64,000 bases of DNA from Pomphorhynchus laevis. Its lineage: Eukaryota; Acanthocephala; Palaeacanthocephala; Echinorhynchida; Pomphorhynchidae. Made by a program: the position numbers and the translations under genes. The notes beneath the pieces are model-generated. The model had not been told where the DNA came from, did no database searches, and saw nothing but the letters and a program-made list of their open reading frames with translations. Below, one piece after another: positions 32,700-43,001 of this stretch. The stretch spans positions 1 to 64,000 of the forward strand of contig WNNJ02001187.1 in assembly GCA_012934845.2 (NCBI GenBank), given 5' to 3'. Every line of letters starts with the position of its first letter. Position 1 is the stretch's first letter.

Positions 32700-33580
32700 A
32701 CTAAAAACTAAATATAAACAATATAAATATATGAAATATATGTTTCGATACATTGATGATATATGTGTATTTAATTCTAATAATTTTTATTCAATTAGTG
32801 AGCACATTTATCCAGAAAGCCTTATTCTTAACAAAACCAATATTAATGATAAAGAAGGTGTATATCTAGATATGAACATTAAATTAACATTAACTAAAAC
32901 TACTATTAATTTATATCGTAAAGATGACATATTTAAATTTACAAGAAACATATTTTTGCATGAGCATTCATGCATACCATATAACATAAAATATAATTAA
33001 ATAATGAAATTTTAAGAATTGCAACAATATGTAATGATATTGGCTTTCTTCAAAATCATTTAAATAATTTGATAGATACATATTTTTAACTAGGTTACTA
33101 TAAAAATAACATCAAGCAGAAAATAGTAAAATATATAAATCAACACAATAATATAAAGAATAAATTTAAACTCTTAAGTGGCAAATTTTTATGGATGGAT
33201 AATAAATATTATACTCTTCATTAGAATAAGATACTAGATAGTTATTTCAGAGGAAATACATCATTAGCATATATTTGGCCCCGCTGCTATGTTGGGTAGA
33301 AAAGTTAGGAGACGAAACCTGATAGCATAGTAGTTTCTCCTGATGACCTCTAATTCTTATTCTGATACAACGTCTGTTATTTATTAGTCAATTCATAAAA
33401 ATGACGTTTATTTTAAATTTAAATTTTTTATTTTAACTTGATTTAAATTATAGAAAATTCTAAAAACAATTATTAATTTTATTATTTAATTATTAAATTT
33501 TGATTTAGCATTATTATGTTTTGTTTATTTCATAATTATATTAAATACGTAGACTCAGTTGTCTGATTTGATTTATTGTA
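32700..33580 (+). mobile_element. Penelope-like copy with RT 3' half and complete tail
   Basis: It begins at the same internal point as 25315 (TATAAATATATGAAATATAT). It reads MFRYIDDICVFNSNNFYSIS and onward to IPYNIKYN, with a stop at 32998, and continues in shifted frame to FLWMDNK at about 33205. The full structured block (33231-33370) and the tail ending TACGTAGACTCAGTTGTCTG follow. This is the clearest view of the 3' architecture in the window. Confidence 0.85.
33231..33370 (+). ncRNA. Hammerhead-like structured block, reference copy E
   Basis: The outer helix TTAGAATAAGA (33231) pairs with TCTTATTCTGA (about 33356). Next inward come AGAG before GAAA (33253) and CTCT after CTGATGA (33339). 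The hairpin following GAAA here is AAATACAT/ATATATTT, and the long helix is GCTGCTATG/GCATAGTAG. The boxes GAAA and CTGATGA face each other across a helix as in a hammerhead opened at stem II. The innermost pairs beside CTGATGA are poor, so activity is uncertain. Confidence 0.45.
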
Positions 33581-34244
33581 TATATTATAAAATTACTTAT
33601 CAATCGTAATCTTTAAAATTCTTTAAATGTCTTTATATTTAAGTATGGATATGCCTTAGTTAAGTAATACGATTTATGAATATCAACGTAAACTCTCAGT
33701 GAGCTCTAGAACATTACACAACATACTTTAATAATATATTACATTTCATTAGATAATACATGAATACTTTAATAATAAATTAAATTTAAGTCATCACTCT
33801 AATAATATTTATTCGATAAGCGAACAAGATTATCCAGGTAGCCATATTCTTAATAAAACCGATATTAATGATAAAGAAGGTATATATCTAGATATGAACA
33901 TTAAATTAACATAAATAAAAAATACTTTTAATTTAGATCGCAAAGATGACATTTAAATATACCAGAAACATATTTTTGCATAAACATTCATGCATATCAT
34001 GTAATATAAAATATAATACATTAAATAATGAAATTTTAAGAATTGCAACAATATGTAATGATATTGGCTTTCTTCAAAATCATTTAACATAATTTAATAG
34101 ATACATATTTTAAACTAGGTTACTATAAAAATAACATCAAGCAGAAAATAGTAAAATTTATAAATCAACACAATAATATTAAAAATAAAGTTAAAATCAT
34201 TAGCGGAAAATGTTTAGGGATGGATAATAAATAATATACTTTTT

Positions 34245-34400
34245 ATTAGAATAAGATACTATAGAACCAAATTTAGTCAGAGGAAATACGTCCTTAGCAC
34301 GTATTTGGCACCGATGCTATGTTAGGTTGAGGAATTAGGGGCCGAAACATGATAGAATTGCAGTTCCTCCTGATGACCTCTAATCCTTATTCTGATACAA
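34245..34400 (+). ncRNA. Hammerhead-like structured block, copy F
   Basis: GAAA and CTGATGA are intact. The hairpin after GAAA is AAATACGT/ACGTATTT, a paired substitution compared with AAATACAT/ATGTATTT in copy A. The long helix has decayed on its 3' side (AGAATTGCAG). The covariation supports selection on RNA structure. Confidence 0.45.
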
Positions 34401-34536
34401 CGTCTGTTATTTATTAGTCAATTCATAAAAATGACTTTTATTTTAAATTTCAATTTTTTCTTTTAACTTTATTTAAATTATAAAAAATCTTATAACAATT
34501 ATCTATTTTATTATTTAATTATTAAATTTTGATTTG

Positions 34537-34850
34537 AAAGTTTGAAGGCTTTGTTTAATGTGGCAAATGTGCACAGTTTAGTAGAATCGATTTTAGTTAC
34601 TTTTTGAAAAATTGGAGTGAGGATGATGATCGCAGATGATCAGGTATGGAATTCCAAAGGAGATGAGCAGCGATATGTAGGGATCGACGGCCGAAGTTGG
34701 TTGAGTGAAGAGGTACGTGTATCAGAAGAGAAGCACAGGAATGTAGGTTAGTAGAAAGATAGCGAGATTCATTTACTTAGAGTTGGCAGATAGAGATAAG
34801 AAGGAGATTTACAATGGAGAAGGCGATAAGTTAGGCAAAGCAGACTTTAG
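34537..34850 (-). mobile_element. 3' end of an L2-like non-LTR element, nested
   Basis: It starts with TTTAATGTGGCAAATGTGCA, the family 3' end also seen at 48550, 50527 and (plus) 59480. The minus strand encodes relics of the RT thumb (SRSLHIAAHLLWNSIPD-like sense). It lies exactly between the two halves of a Penelope-like tail. Confidence 0.7.
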
Positions 34851-34905
34851 CATTATTATGTTTTATAATTATAAAATAATAACTCAGTTAGCTGATTTGA
34901 TTTAA

Positions 34906-35924
34906 ATTTAGTCTCTTTATTAAAAGTCTTCGACCATTTTGAAAAATATTCAAAATAGTCCGAATTTCAAGAATCGAAAGAATCGTAATATGTTAAATTA
35001 TAGGTATGAAATTTTATAACTCTAAATGTAGTTAACACTATGTATGATTTTACTGTAAAATTAGCACGCGGTAATAGAATAGAACATTTTAGCGTTTTAC
35101 TTGTATGCTCAAGAATAAGCATTCTGAATTTTAATTGATATTTAAAAGGCTAGAAAATATAGACTAATTGCCGTCATTTATACTTAGTTAGCTTCATATA
35201 ATGTAAGTTTACAAGAAAATCTTATTTTATTATAATCACGAGAAGAAAATCATCTGTAAAATATTTAATGGCAACGATATTCAGCTAAATTAACATGATG
35301 TATTTTACTTTATATAATTTCTTAGATCATAACAAGCTAGTTAATTGTAGCTGTTGGTAAGTTTTAAAATTATAGTATTCGTTTCACCAAATGTAGAGTA
35401 CTTCAAGAAAATTCGTTGATCAATTTCCCATAAAAATTTCAGCTTTTAGTATACGCTATGAGCAGAACTTGACTTTTTAAAAATCTTAATATTTGTGCTC
35501 CTAAAGCTTTAGATCGTATAAACTTATCACATCATTATCAAAATTTTCTGAAATTACCACCACGTGAATATGATTACATAATATTAATGTTTTATTAATT
35601 AATACAAAATGACAGTTTTAATGTAAAATGTTTTGTAAGTTAATTAATTATCTACATTTTTTTAAACTTTCTCTTGTCTGTAAGTCTAACAACATATATA
35701 ATTTAAAACATCATAAATGTGACTCGTCATTTCGGTAGTATAGAAAAACGGTACTCGGATAATTTAAACCCTTTTATAAAATGGCAATTTCGAGAGAGAT
35801 ACTTATAACATGTAAAAAATCCGTATAATGGTAGAAACAATTCCATATTTAAACCTGAGATGAGTAAGAATATGTGTTTATAAACGCGGCGACAATATAT
35901 GTGGCAAGCAGCATTCACAAGCCG
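34906..35924. other. AT-rich spacer
   Basis: No gene, repeat or retroelement motif is recognised. The small minus-strand ORF at 35727-35918 shows no domain. Confidence 0.5.
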
Positions 35925-37221
35925 CTACAATATCTGGTATTTTAAATTAATATTTTTATTTAAAATATAAGTATTAACCATACCAGGAAAACAAAGTCCA
36001 AGGTCAATATATGTCCATTGGTGTTGGAAAACTCTATTTAACATAAGATACGCCGCAAAAGTATTCTCCGTAATTAGATCGTCTAGTTTAGATACGTCCA
36101 TCTTAAATTCTCTAATTTTTTCTTTCACTTGATGTTCAACATAGTTGTTCCTCCCGATGCAACTACCTAAGTATTTGACTCCATCTGTTCGGATCTGTAA
36201 TCCAGTTTCCTCAAAGGGATTTGTATATCCAATATTTTCTCGTGTTAAAATTGCACACTTTTCCGGATTTCTGTTGTATCCGTAAGCTGGTCCATATCGT
36301 TTTACTAGCTCCCACACCTTTACTGAATCTTCTGCCTTTCCTACGCAAGCAGCATCCTCTGCATACCAACGGTGCTGAGCACTAAGAGAATTTTGTCTCA
36401 GCTTTTCAATAAACGGTAAGGACGCGGCAGCAAAGGCTGCCATCGATAGATGATCTCCTTGAGTGAATCCTTCAGCTAACATCAAATAGATCCCACCGAC
36501 TGTTAACTGTGATGGCTTTGCGTATGTATTATTCATAATTATACTCAAGGACGGGCAGATGTACTTCATATTTTCGAGGGCGAGCGATCTATTAACACAG
36601 TAAAAAGCGTTTCTAGCATCCAGCATAAGAAGGCAATTATCAGGGGAAGCTGAAAAGGAAGATCGATATGTGTATGGTGATATCGGTCCCTCCGCATTGT
36701 CCAGCACATATCTGTACAGATCCGCATACTTTTGTTAAATCATCGCCTATATGTTCGAGTATTGCTCGGCCTATTATCCTGCGTAGCACTTCCCCAATTC
36801 CCACCTGCTTTACTCCCGGGTACTTGTTCAACGGTGAAAGTCGACTAACCGTATACGCATCCAATCTACTTGATTCAATGTGCTCTGTGGATATTTTGAT
36901 GGCGAATTCACTTATCATGCACGCTAATCTTCTTGAAGTCATACCAAATGCTGTAAGAAATGATCTCCATCCTTCCAAGTTGACTCCTGAGAGACCTGCC
37001 GAACCATGTGTTCGCCTTGCAGCTTTTATAATATGTTCATGATCCATGCTGAAAAATCTTATTGAGTGATGTTCAGCACATCTGTCCATTGGAGCAGTCA
37101 ATTTTAAATTAGTAAGACCTTTAGACTCTGTTGGTTGCATATCTTCCAAGTGATGTAATACCGTGTTGTTTACTATTTCCTCTAAAGGTATCACTCCACC
37201 GTCTGAATCATTCTTGAGCAT
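35925..37221 (-). pseudogene. Unusual RT family (TQGD type), frameshifted
   Basis: The first frame (37221-36640) has IPLEEIVNNTVLHHLE, then GLSGVNLEGWRSFLTAFG and GIGEVLRRIIGRAIL. The second (36707-35925) has LLMLDARNAFYCVNRSLALE (motif A, D-A-x-N-A-F), EGFTQGDHLSMAAFA (the motif B position of TQGDPLAM proteins), RWYAEDAACVG (where active relatives have YADD) and GVKYLGSCIG. It is a family known mainly from invertebrate genomes as orphan RT proteins. The Asp-to-Glu change in the catalytic pair and the frameshift near 36660 indicate inactivity. Confidence 0.8.
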
Positions 37222-37960
37222 TCTGGATGCTTTCGCTACATGTCCATTTCGATAAAATTTATTACCATCCGGACGTTCGGAGCATGACGTTGGGCACGAG
37301 AGTGAAAATCATCTTTTTTCATCTTTTGCAAGTACCGTGCTTCCTTTAATAAATCTCCTAATTGTTGCACCTTCCATAATTTGATACGTCTTTCAATTGT
37401 TTTCCTTATGTAGCTTATCTTGCGAGTCTTTATGCGTTGTAATATTAACTGACATAATACAGTCGCTCGTTTCAGAGAATTATCCGAGGTAGATGCTGTT
37501 CGATTAAACGTTTCAAAGCAATCTGCTAGTAAGTCAATAAATTCCTTGCTAGTGTTACACGCCGGTAGTTTAAAATGATTTGGATACCAGTGTATAACTT
37601 CTTGATATGTCGCATTAATATCAAAAACGACAATGTATCTTTCTTGTCGATTATTAACAGTTATACTATGCTCTGTTGCTGCTTCCCTGACCGTTTGAAC
37701 GTATTCAAGAGTTCTAGGATCATGATCGTCGGCAATATTGATTTGTTCATTTAGAACTTCTGTCAGCTACATTCTCATAATCACATATCACGCCATGGTA
37801 ATTAGACGGTTAATCCAATTCATGATTTGAGTAATTAGCAGCCGCACAGTTAATACATTTTTTGCCCGCCTTCCGGCATTTGCAAGATTTACATGTTGCG
37901 TTTTGCCCCTTGCAACCACAACATTTCACCTCTGATGAAGGTTTTCCCTTGGCATTACAA
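37222..37960 (-). pseudogene. Upstream part of the TQGD-type RT element with Cys-rich motif
   Basis: Minus-strand sense shows CCGCKGQNATCKSCKCRKAG and KKCINC (37960-37850), a dense Cys motif often found in the same orphan retroelements. After a stop, an open stretch follows that contains ERYIVVFDINATYQEVIHW, FIDLLADCFETFNRTAS and KISYIRKTIERRIKLWKVQ. It leads into the RT at 37221 with stops near 37240. The function of the Cys motif is unknown; nucleic-acid or metal binding is a guess. Confidence 0.6.
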
Positions 37961-38800
37961 TAACGACGATTTGTAAGTAGTTAGTATTTGTAATTCACTT
38001 GAACACTTTAAACTTTTCTTCAATAATGATGCTTATGTAAGTTGTTACTGATTGTATAAGTAGTGTATGTTTATTAGATTGTATGTTTATTAGATATCAA
38101 ACTTTTTATAATTATTAGTCGAATTTGCAAAGTTATATAATTTGTTATTTATATTTATAAAGCGTATTACTTAGCATTTTGTGTAATTTCTAACTCGCGA
38201 AATATGGAATACTTCATCAATTGTATTCGAGAAAAAATTCATCAAACTTGCTTGACAATTAGCAGAAAATTAATTCCGTGTCAATAATACATGGATTCAG
38301 TATTTCCGACAGAGGTTATATTACCGGGAAACCAAATTCCAAGGTCAATAATAACTGGTCAGTAGAACAAATCAGATAAGATAACTGAGTCTACGTATTT
38401 TATACGATATATAAATTAAAAATAAAGATTAATATTTATAAAATTTTATAAATAATAAATAATTAAAGAAGATTTTATACAATTTATTATTATATCAAGT
38501 AATATTATTTATTGAATTTGCATTAACATCGAGTTAATATACTCGAAATTAATGTCATACAATATGCAAACGTGTATAAATCAGATCAGATAACTGGGTC
38601 TACGTATTTTATACCAGATATAAATCAAAAATAAAGATACCCCAACATGACTAGGAATGGTTCAACTCATGTCGCACATAATCAGAATATAAAACACGGT
38701 TTACATATCCTGATTTTTAAGGATAAAACATAATATTTTTAATTGAATACACGATTAAATATTAACATTATAGCTAAAATATATAAATTTATATCATAAT
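37961..38800. other. Intergenic DNA with Penelope-like tail scraps
   Basis: The minus-strand tail signature (AACTGAGTCTACGTATTTTA) occurs at 38381-38405, and a variant (AACTGGGTCTACGTATTTTA) at 38590-38614. The rest is AT-rich with no gene. Confidence 0.55.
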
Positions 38801-38802
38801 TG

Positions 38803-38995
38803 TATATAATAAATGTATATCTCAACTGATTAGCTGTATATAATAATTATATATAAAAACTGTATATCATAACTGTATATTAAAACTGTATATCATAACT
38901 GTATATTAAAACTGTATATCAAAACTGTATATAATAACTGTATATAATTATATATAATAACTGTATATAATAGCTGTATATAATAGCTGTATAAT
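38803..38995. repeat. Minisatellite of AACTGTATAT-type units
   Basis: Some 15 copies of AACTGTATATCATAACTGTA-like sequence with 10-base periodicity, some reading AGCTGTATATAAT. It ends directly at the start of a non-LTR ORF1 fragment. Confidence 0.85.
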
Positions 38996-38997
38996 TC

Positions 38998-39505
38998 CTG
39001 ATCTGTCACCAGTAGAACGTGATGCTTACAAAACTCTCCGTGCTGAACTTAACGAGAAACGAAACACTAACCGTTCCTCTACTTTCATTATGCGTAATAA
39101 TAGGATTATACGAACTCGTCAACCGAAAGCAAACCTAGACAATAATAACACTGCGAGTTTATCCAGCTCCCATATTTGACTATCGAAGCCTTCAAATCCA
39201 GTAAATCCTCCAGTAAATCCTCAAGTAAATCCTTCAGCAAACCATCAAGTAAATCGCCCGGTAAATCTTCGAGAGTATATTGTAATTAATTCTCAAGTAA
39301 ATACTCAAATAAATTATTCAGTTAATCCTACAGTTAATCCTACAGTTAATCCTCCATTAAATCCTTCAGTAAACTTTTCAGTAAATCCTTCAGTAAACTC
39401 CCCAGTAAATCCTTCGAAAAATCATCAAGAAATTTCTCAAGTAAAGCCGTCAGTAAATCCTTCAGCAAATCTTCCACGAAATCATTCCAATGTATTCTCT
39501 AATTG
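38998..39505 (+). pseudogene. ORF1 C-terminus with NPxVN-type repeats
   Basis: The frame opens DLSPVERDAYKTLRAELNEK, a motif shared with CR1-clade ORF1, and continues through an Arg-rich part to a TGA at about 39178. It then runs on in the same sense as about 20 degenerate units of Asn-Pro-x-Val-Asn (12 bases each, CCTTCAGTAAAT type), ending at a TGA at 39503-39505. The repeated part is probably a flexible linker. It lacks an ATG in the window. Confidence 0.65.
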
Positions 39506-40330
39506 ATTCGATTCCGCTACTTCCCAAGTCTTCCTGGAAATTAGCTTTCTTAAATCTTCGCTCTATTAATAACAAGGTTGATTCTGTATATAATCTTTTC
39601 CTTCATAAATCTTTAGATGTTCTGTGTTTTACCGAATCTTGTCATGTTGATCAGAATGATTACTCTATAAGACGCATCCGCTCTTTAAACCTCTATGTGG
39701 TTGATAAGGCTCGTCAACTATCTATTAGTTCAAACAGATCAATTAACCACGGTGATCTTATAGCTTCCTCTCACCATTCGTCTCCGTTGCAATCATTATC
39801 GTTGCAATTTGTTCCTCTTAATTTCGAACTACTTGGGTTCCGTGTTAAAGCTGGGTTTCTAAATATCTAATTATTATATCGACCTAGTTCGTGTCATCCG
39901 TCAGACTCTTTTCTCGGTGAAATGTCATAGTTACTTTCTTTCATATTCCTCTTTTGTTAAACTCGCGTTGTACTAGGTGCTATAAATGCTCTCTTAGACC
40001 GTCCTTGTGATTCCAATACCCTAAAGACAATTTCTACATTTAATGATAATGATTTTCAAATCATGTGTCCTCATTATTCTTCTGATATCCATATTATTGA
40101 CGGTACCCTCAATATTGTTGCCCTACCTTCGCGTCTTGCCTTGTCTTCTTTATTGTACATGTCTAATCCTACTCTATATGACCACTTCCTTGTTACATGT
40201 TCTCTATCTTTGTTAAAAATCAATGTTCTTTCAAAAATTATCTCGTGTCGTTCTTGGAAATTCCTCGACTTTTCCCTTCTTCGCTCTCATATTAACCGTT
40301 CCCCGTTAATGTATCCTTCTATCTAACAAT
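39490..40330 (+). pseudogene. Endonuclease of the L2/CR1-like element
   Basis: WKLAFLNLRSINNKVDSVYN and LDVLCFTESCHVDQND (catalytic Glu) open an apurinic-type endonuclease (39490-39870). Frame changes follow. 40063-40326 covers the late portion (NPTLYDHFLVTCSLSLLKI, with a DH pair). The GDFN stretch is not preserved. Confidence 0.75.
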
Positions 40331-40448
40331 CCCGCAATTACTTATGTACCCTCCTTAACAATATATTTTGCTCTATCCTCGATGAAATTCTTTCCCTTAA
40401 AACTGTTGTTCAATCACGTCGCTATCGTGCAAAATGGTTCGACTCTGA

Positions 40449-40949
40449 GTGTGTGAATTCAAAACGCCTCCTGTGTGGTCCACATGGTGGATCACAAAAT
40501 CCTTATTTTTGTCTTCGCTATCATTATGGTTTCTCTTCGTCCACCTTGGCTTGGTTCTCTTCGTATCTCTCCGATCGATCATTTCCGTCCAATCTAAGTC
40601 AATGTGTTCTCCTCTATCTTCTCTCTCTTGTGGTGTACCTCAAGGTTCAGTACTTGGCCCTATTCTATTTACGCTTCTTCTTGAAGATTTATCTGTTATA
40701 ACTAATAAATTCTGCTTCAGAATAATGCAGTACGCTGATGATATACTTCGCTATTCTCACTCGTCTCCTCATTTCCTAAGCAAACTTTTGATATCCTCGT
40801 CAATTTGCCTTCGTGCTCTATCAGAACATCTAATTTCTTTGTGCATGTCCCTTAATCCTACCAAGTCTAAAGTGTTATGGATATCAACTCCTCCGTTTCT
40901 GTATTTCCTCCTTCTCTGTATCTTCAGACCACAATTATTCCTACTGTAG
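40449..40949 (+). pseudogene. RT C-terminal half of the L2/CR1-like element
   Basis: CGVPQGSVLGPILFTLLLED (motif B) and RIMQYADDILRYSHS (catalytic YADD), then LNPTKSKVLWIS. An overlapping frame (40453-40701) encodes the preceding helix. The join at about 40450-40490 marks the internal deletion. Confidence 0.85.
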
Positions 40950-40950
40950 A

Positions 40951-41448
40951 CAAATTGATTATAATTTTCAAACGCATTTGCATTCGTCATCAAAAAAGTT
41001 GATTTGTTATTGATTTGAAATTTAACAACAAAATTACAATAATTATTTAAAACATCAAATAGAATACCGAAATATAATAACGAACCGAAAATTGAAGCAA
41101 ATTGAAAAATACTAAAATATATAAATAGATATTAATAATATTTTAATATTATTAAAATTAATATAAATATATTAATATAAAAAATAATATTATTAAAATT
41201 AATATTTTAATCTATAAGATATTAATAATTTTTAATTTGTTAAGGATGATCACGATTTAATAGTTAAATTGATAAATCAATTGATCACAATTTAATAGGT
41301 AATGTGTATAAAATATGCTAACGAAACATTGATATAAAATAAAAATACTGTAAAATTGTCTTTAATTATTTTCATTCTCAACTTAGGATGCCGATAATGG
41401 ACAGAACCAATAAGGGGTCAATAAAATGCTAACGATCATTAGAAAAAT
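40951..41448. other. AT-rich upstream region of the GPCR
   Basis: No retroelement or gene is seen; runs of TTAATATTAAAATTAATAT occupy 41110-41240. Promoter elements cannot be assigned with any confidence. Confidence 0.5.
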
Positions 41449-42567
41449 ATGAATATAACACGTAGCGTCTTTAATCCTTTAAATTTGTCAAATAATGTTG
41501 CATTGAAAGCCACTTTCTGGATAGAAGAACGCTCACAATTTAGCGAAATCTTAGATAAAATATGCCACGTAATTGATTTGTTAATAATATTCTTCGGTTT
41601 AACCGGCAACACACTGGCAATAATAGTTTTTATGCGTAGGTCCCTATTGAAATTAAGCGTCAGTGTTCTTACAGTTCTACTGTCGATAGCCGATAATTCG
41701 GAAATTTTAACCATTATCCTTGTCAACTGGATATTCCATAATCGAGGCATCGATGATTGCACCCATCAACTTTGGATATGCTGTCATTTCCAAGGATATC
41801 TTGATATGGTGTTCAGTGCGATTTCTTCATGGACAGTGATATTTGTTTCAGTTGACCGATGGTTTTGTGTCAATAGACCAATGAGGAAAGTGTCTCTATT
41901 TAATAAGCGTAATGTAAGCAATATTGTTATTGTCTATATAATACTGGCCTTTATCATATTCGCTTGGTTTCCTATTATGACAAAGTATAACCGTACGGAA
42001 ATAAAAACCGATGGACGTACCCCAAACTACGTTATGCAATGTCAACTAAGGAGTCGAATAGTCTACAAAATACTGGGTGTTATCGATGTATTTATAATCT
42101 ACATTATACCCTTGATAGTATTAATAATTCTAAACGCAATGACAATTTCAAAGTTAAGTTCGAAATCGCAAACGATGCGTGAGCATAAGACAATAGCAAA
42201 AGTTACACCCGGTCATTATCTACTAACAACAGTTACTAAGCAAAACAGCACGCTCAGACGAAAGTTTTCCAAAACAGCTAATGCAGAATTTATCGCCAAT
42301 GTGATGCTAACATCTGTAGCCATATCATACGTGATTTGCCTAATTCCTTTTCAGGTAAACTGGTGTTTCAATCAAATTGTCGAATTAACAGGAAAAGACC
42401 TACGTTACAGGGATTCCGTAACCACAAGACACCGAATCACATTGACAATTAAGAATCTAAACTACATGAGTAACTTCTTCCTGTATTCTGCAACATCTAG
42501 CTTATTCAGGCGAGAAATAAAACTATTTATAATTTCAGAATTCAAAAGTAAAACACAAACCGTTTAA
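41449..42567 (+). CDS. Rhodopsin-family GPCR, probably a neuropeptide receptor
   Basis: 372 residues in a single exon with seven hydrophobic segments (about 41-63, 70-94, 116-139, 158-176, 205-230, 282-303 and 333-350). N-glycosylation sites are Asn2 (NIT) and Asn13 (NLS). TM1 has GNTLAIIVF. TM2 has SIADNSE in the place of LAxAD. Cys112 is the likely TM3-end disulfide partner. The DRY position reads DRW (136-138). TM6 has CLIPFQVNW (297-305), and TM7 has NFFLYSATSSLFRREIK in place of NPxxY. This is the pattern of FMRFamide- or myosuppressin-like receptors of invertebrates. The ligand cannot be told. It is open throughout and flanked by retroelements on both sides. Confidence 0.85.
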   Translation: MNITRSVFNPLNLSNNVALKATFWIEERSQFSEILDKICHVIDLLIIFFGLTGNTLAIIVFMRRSLLKLSVSVLTVLLSIADNSEILTIILVNWIFHNRGIDDCTHQLWICCHFQGYLDMVFSAISSWTVIFVSVDRWFCVNRPMRKVSLFNKRNVSNIVIVYIILAFIIFAWFPIMTKYNRTEIKTDGRTPNYVMQCQLRSRIVYKILGVIDVFIIYIIPLIVLIILNAMTISKLSSKSQTMREHKTIAKVTPGHYLLTTVTKQNSTLRRKFSKTANAEFIANVMLTSVAISYVICLIPFQVNWCFNQIVELTGKDLRYRDSVTTRHRITLTIKNLNYMSNFFLYSATSSLFRREIKLFIISEFKSKTQTV

Positions 42568-42849
42568 AATTGTTTATAAAACTTTTTAAAATGTTGTAAA
42601 TCATTTATAAAATTAGTATTTCCTAATCTGTATATCTTCACTAATCGCATACCTAACTAACCCGAACAGACTGGACATTAAAATCGAATTTGATATCAAT
42701 AGCTCTAGAATACTGAAAACATCAATTTTCATCAACATGAATAGTGATATATCAAAATTCAATAAATTTAATATACTTCCAGAAGTATGATTTATACTTT
42801 AAAATATATAAATTTATTTGTTAAATTACTCGATAAATACGTACGAATT

Positions 42850-43001
42850 CAGTATGCATTATATAAATCTAGATTTAGCAGATATTAAAGAAGCGTTGGA
42901 AAAATTAACTAATCTTACATTCGGAAAAAGATATTAAAAAATGAAAAAAGATAAATAATTATAAATAATAAATGATAATAAAACTATAACGCATATTTAA
43001 C
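42850..43001 (+). pseudogene. Penelope-like RT, 5' piece of a split copy
   Basis: LYINLDLADIKEALEKLTNLTFGKR is followed by a small AT insertion and then ACTATAACGCATATTTAAC, equivalent to 25075-25100. The next bases (43002 on) belong to an unrelated RT. The continuation of this copy is found at 44606. Confidence 0.75.

Larger units (their letters stand above)
33780..34905 (+). mobile_element. Further Penelope-like copy, interrupted by an L2-like 3' end
   Basis: A decayed RT part (33780-34230, YPGSHILNKTDINDKEG and onward) is followed by a structured block (34245-34400) and a tail. The tail is split at about 34537 by a 314-base insertion and resumes at AGCATTATTATG (34851), ending near 34905 with ACTCAGTTAGCTGATTTG. 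Confidence 0.8.
38996..40950 (+). mobile_element. L2/CR1-like non-LTR element with internal RT deletion
   Basis: ORF1 tail (38998-39505), endonuclease (39490-40330) and RT (40449-40949). The 5' end lies at the minisatellite. The RT lacks its fingers and motif A: the text jumps from RRYRAKWFDSEC at about 40450 to CLRYHYGFSSSTLAWFSSYL at about 40520. No clear 3' end is present. Confidence 0.75.

Noticed and set aside
38803-38995. Regular repeats suggesting a CRISPR array
   Set aside because: The units are contiguous 10-base minisatellite copies without unique spacers, and the DNA is eukaryotic.
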